DNA of 64,000 nt from Geobacter sp. UBA5730 (GCA_002419465.1 DIGE01000014.1:372001-436000); one strand, 5' to 3'. Counted from the stretch's first letter, positions 45,422 to 54,055 are shown. The notes: generated from the sequence alone by a model not told the origin. Translations and numbers: made by a program.

Positions 45422-47581
45422 TTATTTGACTTTTTGATTCTTTGACGGAGGTGGGGGGGAAGCGGGGAGGGATTGCAATGACTGCGTGGCAAGACGACGC
45501 CAGTCCGGGTCCTTGCCGTCTTTCGCCAACTGCTCAAAATAATTGCGGGCCTGTGCCTGTTTGCCATCCTGCAGGCTCACTTCCCCCAACTTATACATAA
45601 ACTGATCGCGGCCATCCTTGGGTACCGCCTTTGCGCCGGCTTCCAGTAAGGCCAGTGCCTGTTGATATTGGCCAATTGACTGCCTGGCCTGTGCCGCCAC
45701 ATAGTAAGCATCGCCTATATGGGGGGGCTTCTGGCCTGCACCTTGAACCGAAGCAAGATAAAGGTCCATGGCCAGCGCCGCCTGCACATAACTCTTACCC
45801 AGCCAGAGTGCCCGCCCCAGATAGTAGTAGCTGATCGGGGTAGCGGCCCGCTCCCCCTTATTAAGAATCCAAAGCAGATTGGTTCTTGCTTCGGCCATCT
45901 CTCCGTCCAGGTACTGGAGCGTGCCCAACCGTTCACGACCAAGGCGGGCCTGGGGATCGGCCGGCAAGCGTGTCAAAAAGTTGCGCAGCATCTTTTTGGC
46001 CATCAGTGAGTCGCCCAACAGCTCTGCCTGCTCCGCCACCTGCAGGTAAAGATACGGAAGGTTGGCTTCACCAACCCAGGGTTGCTCCAGCAAACCGACA
46101 AACAACGCGATCAAGTCAAGGGGCCGGCCAGCCTTGTCAAAAGCGTTCGCGACTGCCGGCAGAAAGTCAGGTGCTCGTAACACTCCCGCCAGATACTCCC
46201 GGTTATTCTCTGCCAATGCCATCAAGCCGGCGGGATCTCTATCCCATCCCCCCAGCCGGTAGCTCTGGTCAACCAAGTCCTCACGGATGTCACGCAGTAT
46301 GGTGGCATAAACCCCACGAGGAAAACGCTTTTGAAAGGTGACCACCTCATCCAGGGCTGCCACCGCAGGTGCATTAATGGCCGCCAGTAGCATCGCCTTG
46401 AAGGTGGCCTCTTCACGCAGGTCAAAATCACCTGCACGCTCGGCAACCTCACGGTAGGTAGTTGTCAAGGACTGGTAGTCGGCAGGGGTCGCCTGTAAAA
46501 AGGCGCGGTCAGCCAGCTTCATCCGGGCGATTTGGTGGGCCTTGTTGTCCCTGAACCCCTCAGCCACCGTCCGGTAGATCGCCACTGCCTCCGGAGCATT
46601 GCCCTGGCGAGCCAGCACATCCGCCATCCGCACCAGCAGGATCGGCGCGTACTTCTTATCGGCATGGGCCACCACCAGACGTGCCAACAACTGCCGACCG
46701 CCTGGCAGATCACCACTGCGGGCGATACTGTCGCCATAGTAGAACATGCTGGCGGGGTTTAGAGAGAGAAACTCCGCCCAGAGTTGCTCGGCTGCCCTGA
46801 AATCATTCAGGGCCTGGGCGTAACGTTGCAACCGGTATCGGGTCTCAGCCAGACGATAGAGGGCTAACGGACGAATCGAGCTGCCGGTGCGTGCGGCAAA
46901 GGGTGTGAAGGCATCTTCAGCCGCAGTGAGCTGCCCCTTGTACAGTGCCCCTTCAGCTGCCAGAAACAGCTTCTGATCTTCGTCGCTCAAGAGATTCTTC
47001 AGGACCTGACGATCGGTGGGGACAAAGGGTATCTCAGGCTTGATCGGCGGATCAAAATCGCGCAGCAACTTTTCAGCGCCGCTCCAGATGCGCTCACGAC
47101 CGGGCTGTTGCGGATGAAGCGGTTGTGGCTCCAGCAACGGACCAACATCCAGACTCAAGGCCGGTACGCCGTCAACCTGGATAGCTCGCCAGCCCACCCC
47201 TTTAGGGGCCACGGCAAAGGTCACGACGAGATCGCTGCCGCGCTGTGACAACACCAGGCCGCCGATATTGGCATCAGCATAGCGACGCAAGCCCTTGAAC
47301 CGTCGGCCGGAGGTATCATGCAACCGGACGCGCAAGCGGCTGTTCGGCAGACTGGTAATCGTGTAACGCGGGCTCGTTACCAGCTTGAGGGTGATACGGG
47401 TGAACTGCTGCTTAGTGCGCAACTCAACCCGTTGCAGTTGATTGACCGGGATAGCAGCCGATGATTGCGAGGGTAACACCGCAAGCAGCAGCAAAAGCAG
47501 CAGTAACCAGACAACTGTCAGTGGCCGGCGTCCTGGCAGCTGCGGCGTAGAATCCGTTATCAGACAGACGGGATGCGACAT
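45422..47581 (-). CDS. Periplasmic TPR-repeat protein next to the flagellar operon
   Basis: A signal peptide (about 1-42) is followed by an AMIN-like beta domain (about 45-150: RVELRTKQQFTRITLKL, RLRVRLHDTSGR). The rest is mostly tetratricopeptide repeats (about 205-700; for example LYRLAETRYRLQRYAQALND and YYYLGRALWLGKSYVQAALA). It is 719 residues. It overlaps the cheC-like gene by 22 bp and ends 110 bp before flgB. The domain set suggests a cell-wall or envelope scaffold for the basal body; function is not known. Confidence 0.75.
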   Translation of the reverse strand: MSHPVCLITDSTPQLPGRRPLTVVWLLLLLLLLAVLPSQSSAAIPVNQLQRVELRTKQQFTRITLKLVTSPRYTITSLPNSRLRVRLHDTSGRRFKGLRRYADANIGGLVLSQRGSDLVVTFAVAPKGVGWRAIQVDGVPALSLDVGPLLEPQPLHPQQPGRERIWSGAEKLLRDFDPPIKPEIPFVPTDRQVLKNLLSDEDQKLFLAAEGALYKGQLTAAEDAFTPFAARTGSSIRPLALYRLAETRYRLQRYAQALNDFRAAEQLWAEFLSLNPASMFYYGDSIARSGDLPGGRQLLARLVVAHADKKYAPILLVRMADVLARQGNAPEAVAIYRTVAEGFRDNKAHQIARMKLADRAFLQATPADYQSLTTTYREVAERAGDFDLREEATFKAMLLAAINAPAVAALDEVVTFQKRFPRGVYATILRDIREDLVDQSYRLGGWDRDPAGLMALAENNREYLAGVLRAPDFLPAVANAFDKAGRPLDLIALFVGLLEQPWVGEANLPYLYLQVAEQAELLGDSLMAKKMLRNFLTRLPADPQARLGRERLGTLQYLDGEMAEARTNLLWILNKGERAATPISYYYLGRALWLGKSYVQAALAMDLYLASVQGAGQKPPHIGDAYYVAAQARQSIGQYQQALALLEAGAKAVPKDGRDQFMYKLGEVSLQDGKQAQARNYFEQLAKDGKDPDWRRLATQSLQSLPASPPPPSKNQKVK

Positions 47582-48666
47582 AGGCGTTTTACCTTGGCAC
47601 CAAGCTCGTCAGAATCGCAGGGTTTGATGATAATATCTCGGGCGCCATATTTAAGCGCCTTAAGCACTGCCGTGCGGGTCCAGCGGTGGGCACACATCAG
47701 AATCGGCACCGGCTGGTCCTGTCGCAGTGCGTTGATCTTGATACAAACCGCCAGCTCCCGGTCATCGGCATCCTGCGAGCCGATCAGCACCATTCTGACG
47801 TTTCCCTGGCTAAAAAGATCCTTTACATCAGCGTTCAGAGGGCCAGCCACCAGCTTGAAACCGGTAAAGGCCAGCGCGTCACGCAACTGGCTACGATCCT
47901 CGTCACTGTCCTCAAAGATCACGACAGTGTCATCACCCGCCGTACCGGCAGCAGTGGTGGAAGGTTGCGCAACAGCTTCGCTACCGGTAACCACGGTTTC
48001 TTCGGCCAGTTGACCATCCTCGGAAGTGGCCCCCGCCTCAGCGGCGGCTGGCGGTTCCTCAACCGGGGCAGCTACAACCGGTTTTTCAGGGGGTGGATCA
48101 AACAGATTGCCCAAGGCCAACGGAATCATAACATCCAGGTGGTACATCTCCTGGCCTTCCATCTCCAGCCGGGCACGAAACATCAGATAGTCGCCATCAG
48201 GCAGCGGGTCTTGATCTGAAATAGGATCAATTTCGGGCACATACTTCTTGGCACCTTGCTGCTTCAGGTGGGCCTTGCCGGAAAGGCTGGACTGGAAGGT
48301 GGTGTTCATGGCGCCGTTGATCATATTGCCGATCTCACCGAAGGCATCAATGTCATCGGGCTCGATAATCGACAGACGGCGTTTTTCCTGAATACGAGCG
48401 GTAGGGATGCCGAGCAGCAGACTGCTCATCAAAATCGCATCCCGCAGATTAAAGATCAGATAGATCTGACCGGGGTACTCTTCGCGAGATTCGACCTCCA
48501 TCACAAAAACACCGTCATCAAGATCGCCAAAGTAGGCTGCCTTGGTGAAAGTTAGTGAATCAGTGAGGGTCGCCGTGAGACTCTGCCCCAAAAGCATGCT
48601 GATTTCTTCGCCAGCCTGCCGCAGGGCGCTCTCGAGCATCTCGTAAAGCTTTACATATCCTTCCAT
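47560..48666 (-). CDS. CheC/CheX-like phosphatase fused to a degenerate receiver domain
   Basis: The N-terminal part (about 1-195) is a CheC/CheX/FliY-type domain with one clear active-site motif, DAFGEIGNMINGAMNTTFQ (Glu111, Asn114). An acidic Ala/Pro linker follows (about 195-245). The C-terminal part (about 245-368) folds like a response-regulator receiver and keeps the lysine in IIIKP. The phosphorylation aspartate, however, is replaced (VLIGSQDAD, Gly about 296) and the conserved Thr/Ser is Cys (LMCAH). It may dephosphorylate CheY and use the pseudo-receiver for binding. The gene is between cheX and the TPR gene. Confidence 0.78.
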   Translation of the reverse strand: MEGYVKLYEMLESALRQAGEEISMLLGQSLTATLTDSLTFTKAAYFGDLDDGVFVMEVESREEYPGQIYLIFNLRDAILMSSLLLGIPTARIQEKRRLSIIEPDDIDAFGEIGNMINGAMNTTFQSSLSGKAHLKQQGAKKYVPEIDPISDQDPLPDGDYLMFRARLEMEGQEMYHLDVMIPLALGNLFDPPPEKPVVAAPVEEPPAAAEAGATSEDGQLAEETVVTGSEAVAQPSTTAAGTAGDDTVVIFEDSDEDRSQLRDALAFTGFKLVAGPLNADVKDLFSQGNVRMVLIGSQDADDRELAVCIKINALRQDQPVPILMCAHRWTRTAVLKALKYGARDIIIKPCDSDELGAKVKRLCRIPSV

Positions 48667-48741
48667 CTGAACTCGCGGGGATGTGTATGGGGACTGTCCG
48701 GGGCACCACCATGGCGCCCCGGTACTGTTAAGATCGGAAGA

Positions 48742-49257
48742 TTAGTCTTCTTTCTTGAGCGTCAACCCCACCAGAAAACGTTCGTTCTCGACGGTGAAGG
48801 GAATGACAACGCAATCTATATCTGAAAGTGAGTTGACGGTATAATCCTCACCAGAAATGACGGTGGGGATGGACAGTTTGACATCCAGCCCTCCCTTGGA
48901 GAGGATCATCTTGACGCTACCCCCCAGCATATTGGCGATTTCACCGACGGCGTCGTTTAGATCCTCGCCGCCCTCGGCAACCTCATCCGCTGCCATGCCA
49001 AGCATGGCAGCAGTAATTTTCTTTGCCAACGTGATCGGACAATGCATCGAGATGACACCGGAATAGGTACCGGCAAAGCCGACCATCCCAGTGATACTGC
49101 ACCTAAAGTGAGTGATCGGGTCCTTCAGCGGAAACTCATCCGAGGGCTCCATCATCACCATGGTGGAGAACACCTCCTGGGTGGCCTTGATGACATATTC
49201 AGCCAGTTGCTGTTCGCTGAACTTGGTGGATTCGGAGATCTCGGGGTTGAGACTCAT
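48742..49257 (-). CDS. cheX: Chemotaxis phosphatase CheX-like protein
   Basis: Probably dephosphorylates CheY-phosphate. The 171-residue protein has the CheX motif LNDAVGEIANMLGGSVK with the catalytic Glu and Asn, and the preceding MHCPITLAKKITAAMLG segment. It overlaps cheY as ATGA, making the pair translationally coupled. Confidence 0.88.
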   Translation of the reverse strand: MSLNPEISESTKFSEQQLAEYVIKATQEVFSTMVMMEPSDEFPLKDPITHFRCSITGMVGFAGTYSGVISMHCPITLAKKITAAMLGMAADEVAEGGEDLNDAVGEIANMLGGSVKMILSKGGLDVKLSIPTVISGEDYTVNSLSDIDCVVIPFTVENERFLVGLTLKKED

Positions 49258-49622
49258 AGCAGCCCCCCCAGCTTTTCACTGAGCTGTTCAGGGGTAAAGG
49301 GTTTTTTGATGCTGTCCTTGGCACCACTGGCCAGAGCCTCGGCAATCACGTCCTCACCACCCTCAGTGGTAATCATCACGATCGGCATGGTATAACCGTT
49401 GGCCCGCACCACCTTGACAAACTCCAGACCATCCATGTTGGGCATATTGATATCCGACAAAATCAGGTTGATGGTCTTACCCGAGGTCTGCAGGGCATTA
49501 ATCCCCTCAATTCCGTCACCAGCCTCCAGGATATCGTCAATCGACAACCCGGCCTGGCGCAGCGAACGGGAGATGATCTTGCGCATGGTGGAAGAGTCGT
49601 CAACTATCAGGATGTTTGCCAT
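49254..49622 (-). CDS. cheY: Chemotaxis response regulator CheY
   Basis: Single-domain receiver (122 residues). It has the acidic pair in ILIVDDSSTMRKI, the phosphoacceptor Asp in INLILSDINMPNMDGLEF, Thr in VMITTEGG and Lys in SIKKPFTPEQL. It presumably binds FliM to switch rotation. First gene of the cheY-cheX-cheC-TPR group, with AAGGAGG before the ATG and a sigma-28-type promoter upstream. Confidence 0.93.
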   Translation of the reverse strand: MANILIVDDSSTMRKIISRSLRQAGLSIDDILEAGDGIEGINALQTSGKTINLILSDINMPNMDGLEFVKVVRANGYTMPIVMITTEGGEDVIAEALASGAKDSIKKPFTPEQLSEKLGGLL

Positions 49623-49698
49623 TACATGCCTCCTTAGGTCCTCTTGGGACGAATATGCGTGGCTCTGCTCACGTGCTCAAGGTAGTGTGTACCATAGT

Positions 49699-49725
49699 TG
49701 AACGGCATTTCAAACCTTGAATTTA
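49699..49725 (-). promoter_or_regulatory. Sigma-28 (FliA)-type promoter of the cheY operon
   Basis: The minus strand shows TAAA (49725-49722), 15 bases, then GCCGTTCA (49706-49699). This fits TAAA-N15-GCCGATAA with two mismatches in the -10 element. About 70 bases separate it from the cheY ATG. Confidence 0.55.
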
Positions 49726-49823
49726 ACGCCTGCAACGGTGCATTTTGGGCAATCGTCAGCAGAATCGTGATGAGCACTGAACGGGGTCTGCTTCAACGCA
49801 GTCAGGCTGGATTCTTATCGCCT

Positions 49824-49994
49824 CTAGAACGACCTCCGAAAACGGTACAGCAGATACAAACAACCTGAACCCGTCACCAGCAACGCCGCTTCAATGACAA
49901 GGCTGAACGGCCGACCGGCACCCACTGCCATTAAAGGGTAAAGCAGGCCGCCATTCAGCCCTGTGACGCAAATCATGGTCAGCAGGGTCTTCAT
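49824..49994 (-). CDS. Small two-helix membrane protein, 56 residues, unknown
   Basis: An ATG six bases after the phosphohexomutase stop opens a 56-residue frame, MKTLLTMICVTGLNGGLLYP onward, ending RFRRSF and TAG. AAGG overlaps the end of the preceding gene. Two hydrophobic segments (about 3-24 and 31-50) and a basic C-terminus fit a small inner-membrane protein. Spacing and ribosome binding site support real translation. No relative is recognised. Confidence 0.6.
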   Translation of the reverse strand: MKTLLTMICVTGLNGGLLYPLMAVGAGRPFSLVIEAALLVTGSGCLYLLYRFRRSF

Positions 49995-50000
49995 CTCGCC

Positions 50001-51407
50001 TTACACCCCGGCCAGCTGTCGTGCGCCGCGCAGTAGCGTCTCCACCATCTCCGCTTCGCCAGCTTCGCTATACAGCCGCAGCACCGGTTCTGTACCAGAG
50101 GGCCTGATCAGCAGCCAGTCGCCATTGTCAAAGATAAACTTGAAGCCATCGCTGAAGTTGGTACGGCTGACCAGACGCCCGGCGATCTTCACGGGCGGCT
50201 CTGTCCGCAGCTGTGTCAGCAGACGTTCCTTGTCGTCATTGGCAATATGGGTATCGATCCGGCGATAGCAAAAACTGCCGCATTCGGCCATTACCTCGTC
50301 CAGCTGCTCCCGCAAGCCCTTACCGGTGGCGGCGATGGTCTCCAGCAGCAGCAGGCCCATCAGGATCCCGTCACGTTCTGGGATATGGCCAGCCACCCCC
50401 AGGCCGCCGGATTCCTCGCCACCCATCAACACCTGCTGCTCCAGCATTAACGCACAGATATGTTTAAACCCGATCGGGGTTTCAAACAGAGGCAACTGAT
50501 ATTTTTCTGCCAGGCAATCAACCAGCCGGGTGGTGGAAACTGTCTTGACCACACCACCGCTACGCCCTTTGCGTTCTACCAGATGCTTCAGCAAAACAGT
50601 GAAGATGCCATGGGAAGAAAAGAAGTCTCCGTGTTCATCAACGGCGCCGATCCTGTCGGCATCGCCGTCCAGGGCCAATCCGACACGATAGTGACCGGAC
50701 TTGACCAGCGCACAAAGCTCCTGCAGATGTTCACCAATCGGTTCAGGGGGACGGCCGCCAAAGGCGGGATTTACTTCGGCATGAATCTCTTCAATCGCCA
50801 ACAGACGTTTAAAAAAACCGCTGCCAGCGCCGTACATTGGATCGGCGACAGCAGGAATCACTGCCTGCCGGATCAAGTCAATGTCTACATACCGGCCAAG
50901 CTGCCGCAGATATCCGGTGGTCGCATCAAACAACACAATCAGTCCGCTACGACAGGCTTCCTCAAAGGGCACTGACCGTACCAGGCGTTCATGGCTCTGG
51001 TTGTAAGCAACGATCTGCTCCAGTAGCGCGGTGGTGTCTGGGCGGGCTGAACCGCCGTAGCCCTCCTTGACCTTAAAACCGTTGTAGATGGGCGGATTAT
51101 GGCTGGCGGTAATCATCACCCCGGCCCCTGCTCCCTCCTGCTTCACGGCCCAGGAAACCGCCGGCGTCGGCGCCACCTCATCACAAAACAGGGTCTTGAT
51201 ACCGTTACCGGCCGCCACCTCGGCAACCCGGCGAGCAAACTCCGGGGACAGAAAGCGACGATCATAGCCGACCACCAGTCCCTGGTCTGCCAATCCCTCG
51301 CGCTGCATCCAGTCCATAGTGGCCTGTGCCACCTGAGAAAGGTTCTCAAAGGTAAAGTCGCGGGCGATCACCCCCCGCCAACCGTCTGTACCGAACTTGA
51401 TCTGCAT
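50001..51407 (-). CDS. Phosphoglucomutase/phosphomannomutase family protein
   Basis: Alpha-D-phosphohexomutase (468 residues). The phosphoserine loop is VMITASHNPPIYNGF, the metal loop is LALDGDADRIGAVDEHG, the sugar-binding loop is MGGEESGGLGVAGHIPERDG, and the phosphate-binding loop is RPSGTEPVLRLYSE. All four functional regions are intact. Substrate (glucose, mannose or glucosamine phosphate) is undecided. A nearby alpha-glucan phosphorylase suggests interconversion of glucose 1- and 6-phosphate. The start overlaps the FlhB-like gene as TAATG. Confidence 0.92.
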   Translation of the reverse strand: MQIKFGTDGWRGVIARDFTFENLSQVAQATMDWMQREGLADQGLVVGYDRRFLSPEFARRVAEVAAGNGIKTLFCDEVAPTPAVSWAVKQEGAGAGVMITASHNPPIYNGFKVKEGYGGSARPDTTALLEQIVAYNQSHERLVRSVPFEEACRSGLIVLFDATTGYLRQLGRYVDIDLIRQAVIPAVADPMYGAGSGFFKRLLAIEEIHAEVNPAFGGRPPEPIGEHLQELCALVKSGHYRVGLALDGDADRIGAVDEHGDFFSSHGIFTVLLKHLVERKGRSGGVVKTVSTTRLVDCLAEKYQLPLFETPIGFKHICALMLEQQVLMGGEESGGLGVAGHIPERDGILMGLLLLETIAATGKGLREQLDEVMAECGSFCYRRIDTHIANDDKERLLTQLRTEPPVKIAGRLVSRTNFSDGFKFIFDNGDWLLIRPSGTEPVLRLYSEAGEAEMVETLLRGARQLAGV

Positions 51408-51688
51408 TACGCCCCTTTCCTTCCCTCCATTTTATAAAGCCAGACAAGCAATTCAGCAACCGCCCGATACAATTCCGGCGGGATATGCTGATCGACATCC
51501 ACCTGCATCAGCAGGGTTACCAGCTCAGGCGACTCATGCACATACACACCGGCATCCTTGGCGCAGGCGATGATCGCCTCAGCCATTATCCCCTTACCCT
51601 TGGCCACCACCACCGGTGCATAGTGGCCCTGCTTGTAGGACAGGGCCGCAGCCATCCGCTCATCAGTCCTGCGGCGGCTGTTTGCCAT
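51407..51688 (-). CDS. Stand-alone FlhB C-terminal-domain protein (FhlB/YlqH-like)
   Basis: A 93-residue protein collinear with the part of FlhB after the NPTH cleavage site: YAPVVVAKGKGIMAEAIIAC aligns with YAVAVKYE...MAPLVIAKGVDEMALAI of FlhB in this window. It ends IPPELYRAVAELLVWLYKME. No membrane helices and no NPTH. Such proteins (B. subtilis YlqH) pair with a FliK-like gene, as here. The start at 51688 overlaps that gene by 26 bp. It may stand in for, or tune, the FlhB switch domain. Confidence 0.85.
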   Translation of the reverse strand: MANSRRRTDERMAAALSYKQGHYAPVVVAKGKGIMAEAIIACAKDAGVYVHESPELVTLLMQVDVDQHIPPELYRAVAELLVWLYKMEGRKGA

Positions 51689-53831
51689 GACGCACCTCGA
51701 TTGATTGTGTGTCCAGACCGGCGGCGGCCAGCTGTTCAACCAGCTCACTCCGGCCATCATCCAGCAGCTGAGCCGTAGTTGACTGGGCCGTGTTCAGGCG
51801 GATACTGACCTGACTGCCACTCAAGGTCAGCGCCGCATCCACAGCCCCCAGACCGGGCAAGCTCAGCGAAACGGAAGTTTCCCAGGGGGTTTCTTCAGCA
51901 GGCTGATCTTGTTGTCCGCCAGCCTCACGCTCCCCAACCCGCCACTCCAGAGACTGGCCGGGAAACAGCTCTCCCTGAAATAACAGCTGACCGGTCTGTA
52001 GCGTGGACAACTGTTCCCTGATGATCGTCATGGTGCGGGGGTCGGCCGAGCCCTCCGGGGCCTGGCCCGGGGTTGCCCGCAGCTTGAAGGCCGCCTCCAG
52101 CTGTTCAGCCGTTACCTCGCGGGGCACAAGCGGAAGGGGGTGATTCAATGAGAGCCGCCCTTGGGGTTCCTTCAGCAGCCCCTCAAGAGGATACTCACCG
52201 CTAAACCAGCGAGCAAGGTGGGATTCATAAAACAGGCCGCTCTCGCGCAGCCCGCTGGCAAGTTGCCGCTCAAGCAAGACAGAGTCCGAGGGCACCCCCT
52301 GCAGCAGGGTACGCAGAATGCCAAGCCCCTCCTGGAGTGGAGCTGACTGGTTCTGCATCCCCAACAGGGTGCTCACCCAGCGCCCGGTCTCACTGACCAG
52401 AGCGTCTCCCCCCTTACCGTGCCGCACCAGCAAAAAGGCCGCCGGTTCATTACCAACAAAGAAAAGGTTGAGCCCATCGCCGGGGCGAACCCCTTTGGGC
52501 AGCAACACCTCCAGATTCTGACCGGCAACCTGGATCATGAAACGACCGCCACCGAGGTTCTGCAGCACCTCCCCCTTCAGTTGCTGGCCCGGCTGAAACG
52601 GCAGGGTGCGTTCTGCACTCAGCTGAGGCTCCACCAGGGCCATCCGGCTACCCTGCATCAAGGCCTGTAGCAATTTGAGCACTTCATCATCAACCGAGCC
52701 CTGGGCACGGCCGGTCGATTGGCTTTGCAAAGCCTTGGAGGTCAACAGCGGGGTGGCGCCATAAATCATCGCTTCATCCATGATGGCAGCCAGAGCCGGT
52801 GAGCCGGGTGGCAGTGACGTCACGACCTGCTGCAGGCGCGTCAACACCGCCTGCTGCATCTCACTTCTACCCTCCTCACTCGTAACCATCGAACTGAGCC
52901 AGCGGGCAGCGTCGCTGACGCGAGCAGCCTGATCCGTTACCGGCTGCCCCAACAGGGCAAACACCAGCCTGGGCTGTTGCGAAACCAGGGCCAGCCGCAA
53001 CAGTTCACCTTGTGGCACCGGCCTCGCCAACTGTAACTCAAGGGATTCGCCGGCCAGCTGTACCAGCACCCGCCCACCGGGCAAATTACCCTGCACCAGG
53101 GCGGCGGCCTCGTCTCCAGGCAGCAGCGGCAAGGGCCGCAACGGTTGGTTAGCCGATTCTACCAAGGTGAAGCGGGCCCGTTGGGCCAAGTTCAGCAACA
53201 ACTTGGAAGCGGCCTCTTCAAAGGGGGTGGCGGTCCGGCCCGGCAGACCGGTTGAGGGAGCCAACGGCCGTCCCGGCTCTCCGCCCACCGGTTGCTCCGG
53301 CTGATCCGGCAACTGGCCGGTGGCCACCACAGCCGACCGGCCATCAGCCCGGTAGGTCAGAAAATCATCCAGAAAATTGGCCAAAACACTGGTATCGCCG
53401 GAAGAACGCCGCAGCAGATCGCCGATACTCTGTAGCGAGGAACGCAAACGGGGATCCACCAGCACATCGTCATTTGAGACCAGCAGTGAAAGCAAACGGG
53501 AGGCATCGGTGAGACTGACCGGCGGGGCAGGCACCCCGGGCCTCGCCATGGCAAAGGTGGGACGCGGGTCGCCGCCCACAAAGGTCAGCTCCAGATTCTG
53601 GCCCTGGCGAACCTGTATCGGCAGCTCCAGGTTCATCTGCTGCACACCGATCCGAACCGGCACTTTGCCTGCCTGGGCCTGCCCCATCACCTCGGCAGTC
53701 ACCCGCTGACCCGGTGACAGAGACAGGGCCTGCACGCCACCGGTAGCCGGCTCCGCCGAAACAAAGGACAGATTGGAACTGCGGGAAAGCAGGTCATAAA
53801 CCTGTTGTTGTGTGTCGTTCGTTATGGCCAT
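51663..53831 (-). CDS. FliK-like protein with triplicated N-terminal module (YlqG-like)
   Basis: A 722-residue protein ending in a Flg_hook domain (about 605-715: VSLSLPGLGAVDAALTLSGS, IRLNTAQSTTAQLLDDGRSE). The rest is built from three copies of a 160-residue unit. Each has a short helix, a beta module with the pattern PGQ-x-G-x-V-x-LE-x-P-x-G-x-L-x-F (about 36-97, 233-296, 409-471), and a helical module (about 104-158, 304-356, 478-535). This is unlike the Q-rich ruler of the main FliK. It lies upstream of the FlhB-like gene. Confidence 0.82.
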   Translation of the reverse strand: MAITNDTQQQVYDLLSRSSNLSFVSAEPATGGVQALSLSPGQRVTAEVMGQAQAGKVPVRIGVQQMNLELPIQVRQGQNLELTFVGGDPRPTFAMARPGVPAPPVSLTDASRLLSLLVSNDDVLVDPRLRSSLQSIGDLLRRSSGDTSVLANFLDDFLTYRADGRSAVVATGQLPDQPEQPVGGEPGRPLAPSTGLPGRTATPFEEAASKLLLNLAQRARFTLVESANQPLRPLPLLPGDEAAALVQGNLPGGRVLVQLAGESLELQLARPVPQGELLRLALVSQQPRLVFALLGQPVTDQAARVSDAARWLSSMVTSEEGRSEMQQAVLTRLQQVVTSLPPGSPALAAIMDEAMIYGATPLLTSKALQSQSTGRAQGSVDDEVLKLLQALMQGSRMALVEPQLSAERTLPFQPGQQLKGEVLQNLGGGRFMIQVAGQNLEVLLPKGVRPGDGLNLFFVGNEPAAFLLVRHGKGGDALVSETGRWVSTLLGMQNQSAPLQEGLGILRTLLQGVPSDSVLLERQLASGLRESGLFYESHLARWFSGEYPLEGLLKEPQGRLSLNHPLPLVPREVTAEQLEAAFKLRATPGQAPEGSADPRTMTIIREQLSTLQTGQLLFQGELFPGQSLEWRVGEREAGGQQDQPAEETPWETSVSLSLPGLGAVDAALTLSGSQVSIRLNTAQSTTAQLLDDGRSELVEQLAAAGLDTQSIEVRHGKQPPQD

Positions 53832-54055
53832 AACATCTTTATCGGCAAGGCAGGCTGCAGCCTACAGAAAACAAGCGAGAAACCCTCGCACCAAAAACCT
53901 TGCGAGGATGGCGACCTGCAGAGCAAATCAACTGAGCATGGTGCAGGCACGATGATGAGCAGGCGGCAAGGAGGAGGCGACGCAGGCGTACGTGGTCCGT
54001 ACGTCGAGGAGCCGACGACGCAGTCAACGAACTCAGCGCGTGGCTGCGCCGGGCG
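53832..54055. repeat. Non-coding, repeat-like stretch between glgP and the FliK-like gene
   Basis: No gene is visible. CCTCGC and GCGAGG (53884-53907) form a small hairpin. GC-rich, codon-unlike text follows, with a core inverted repeat CGTACG-TGGTC-CGTACG (53987-54003) flanked by GAGGAGGCGACGC and GAGGAGCCGACGACGC. The texture is that of a dispersed intergenic repeat rather than decayed coding sequence. It may also terminate glgP transcription. Confidence 0.45.
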
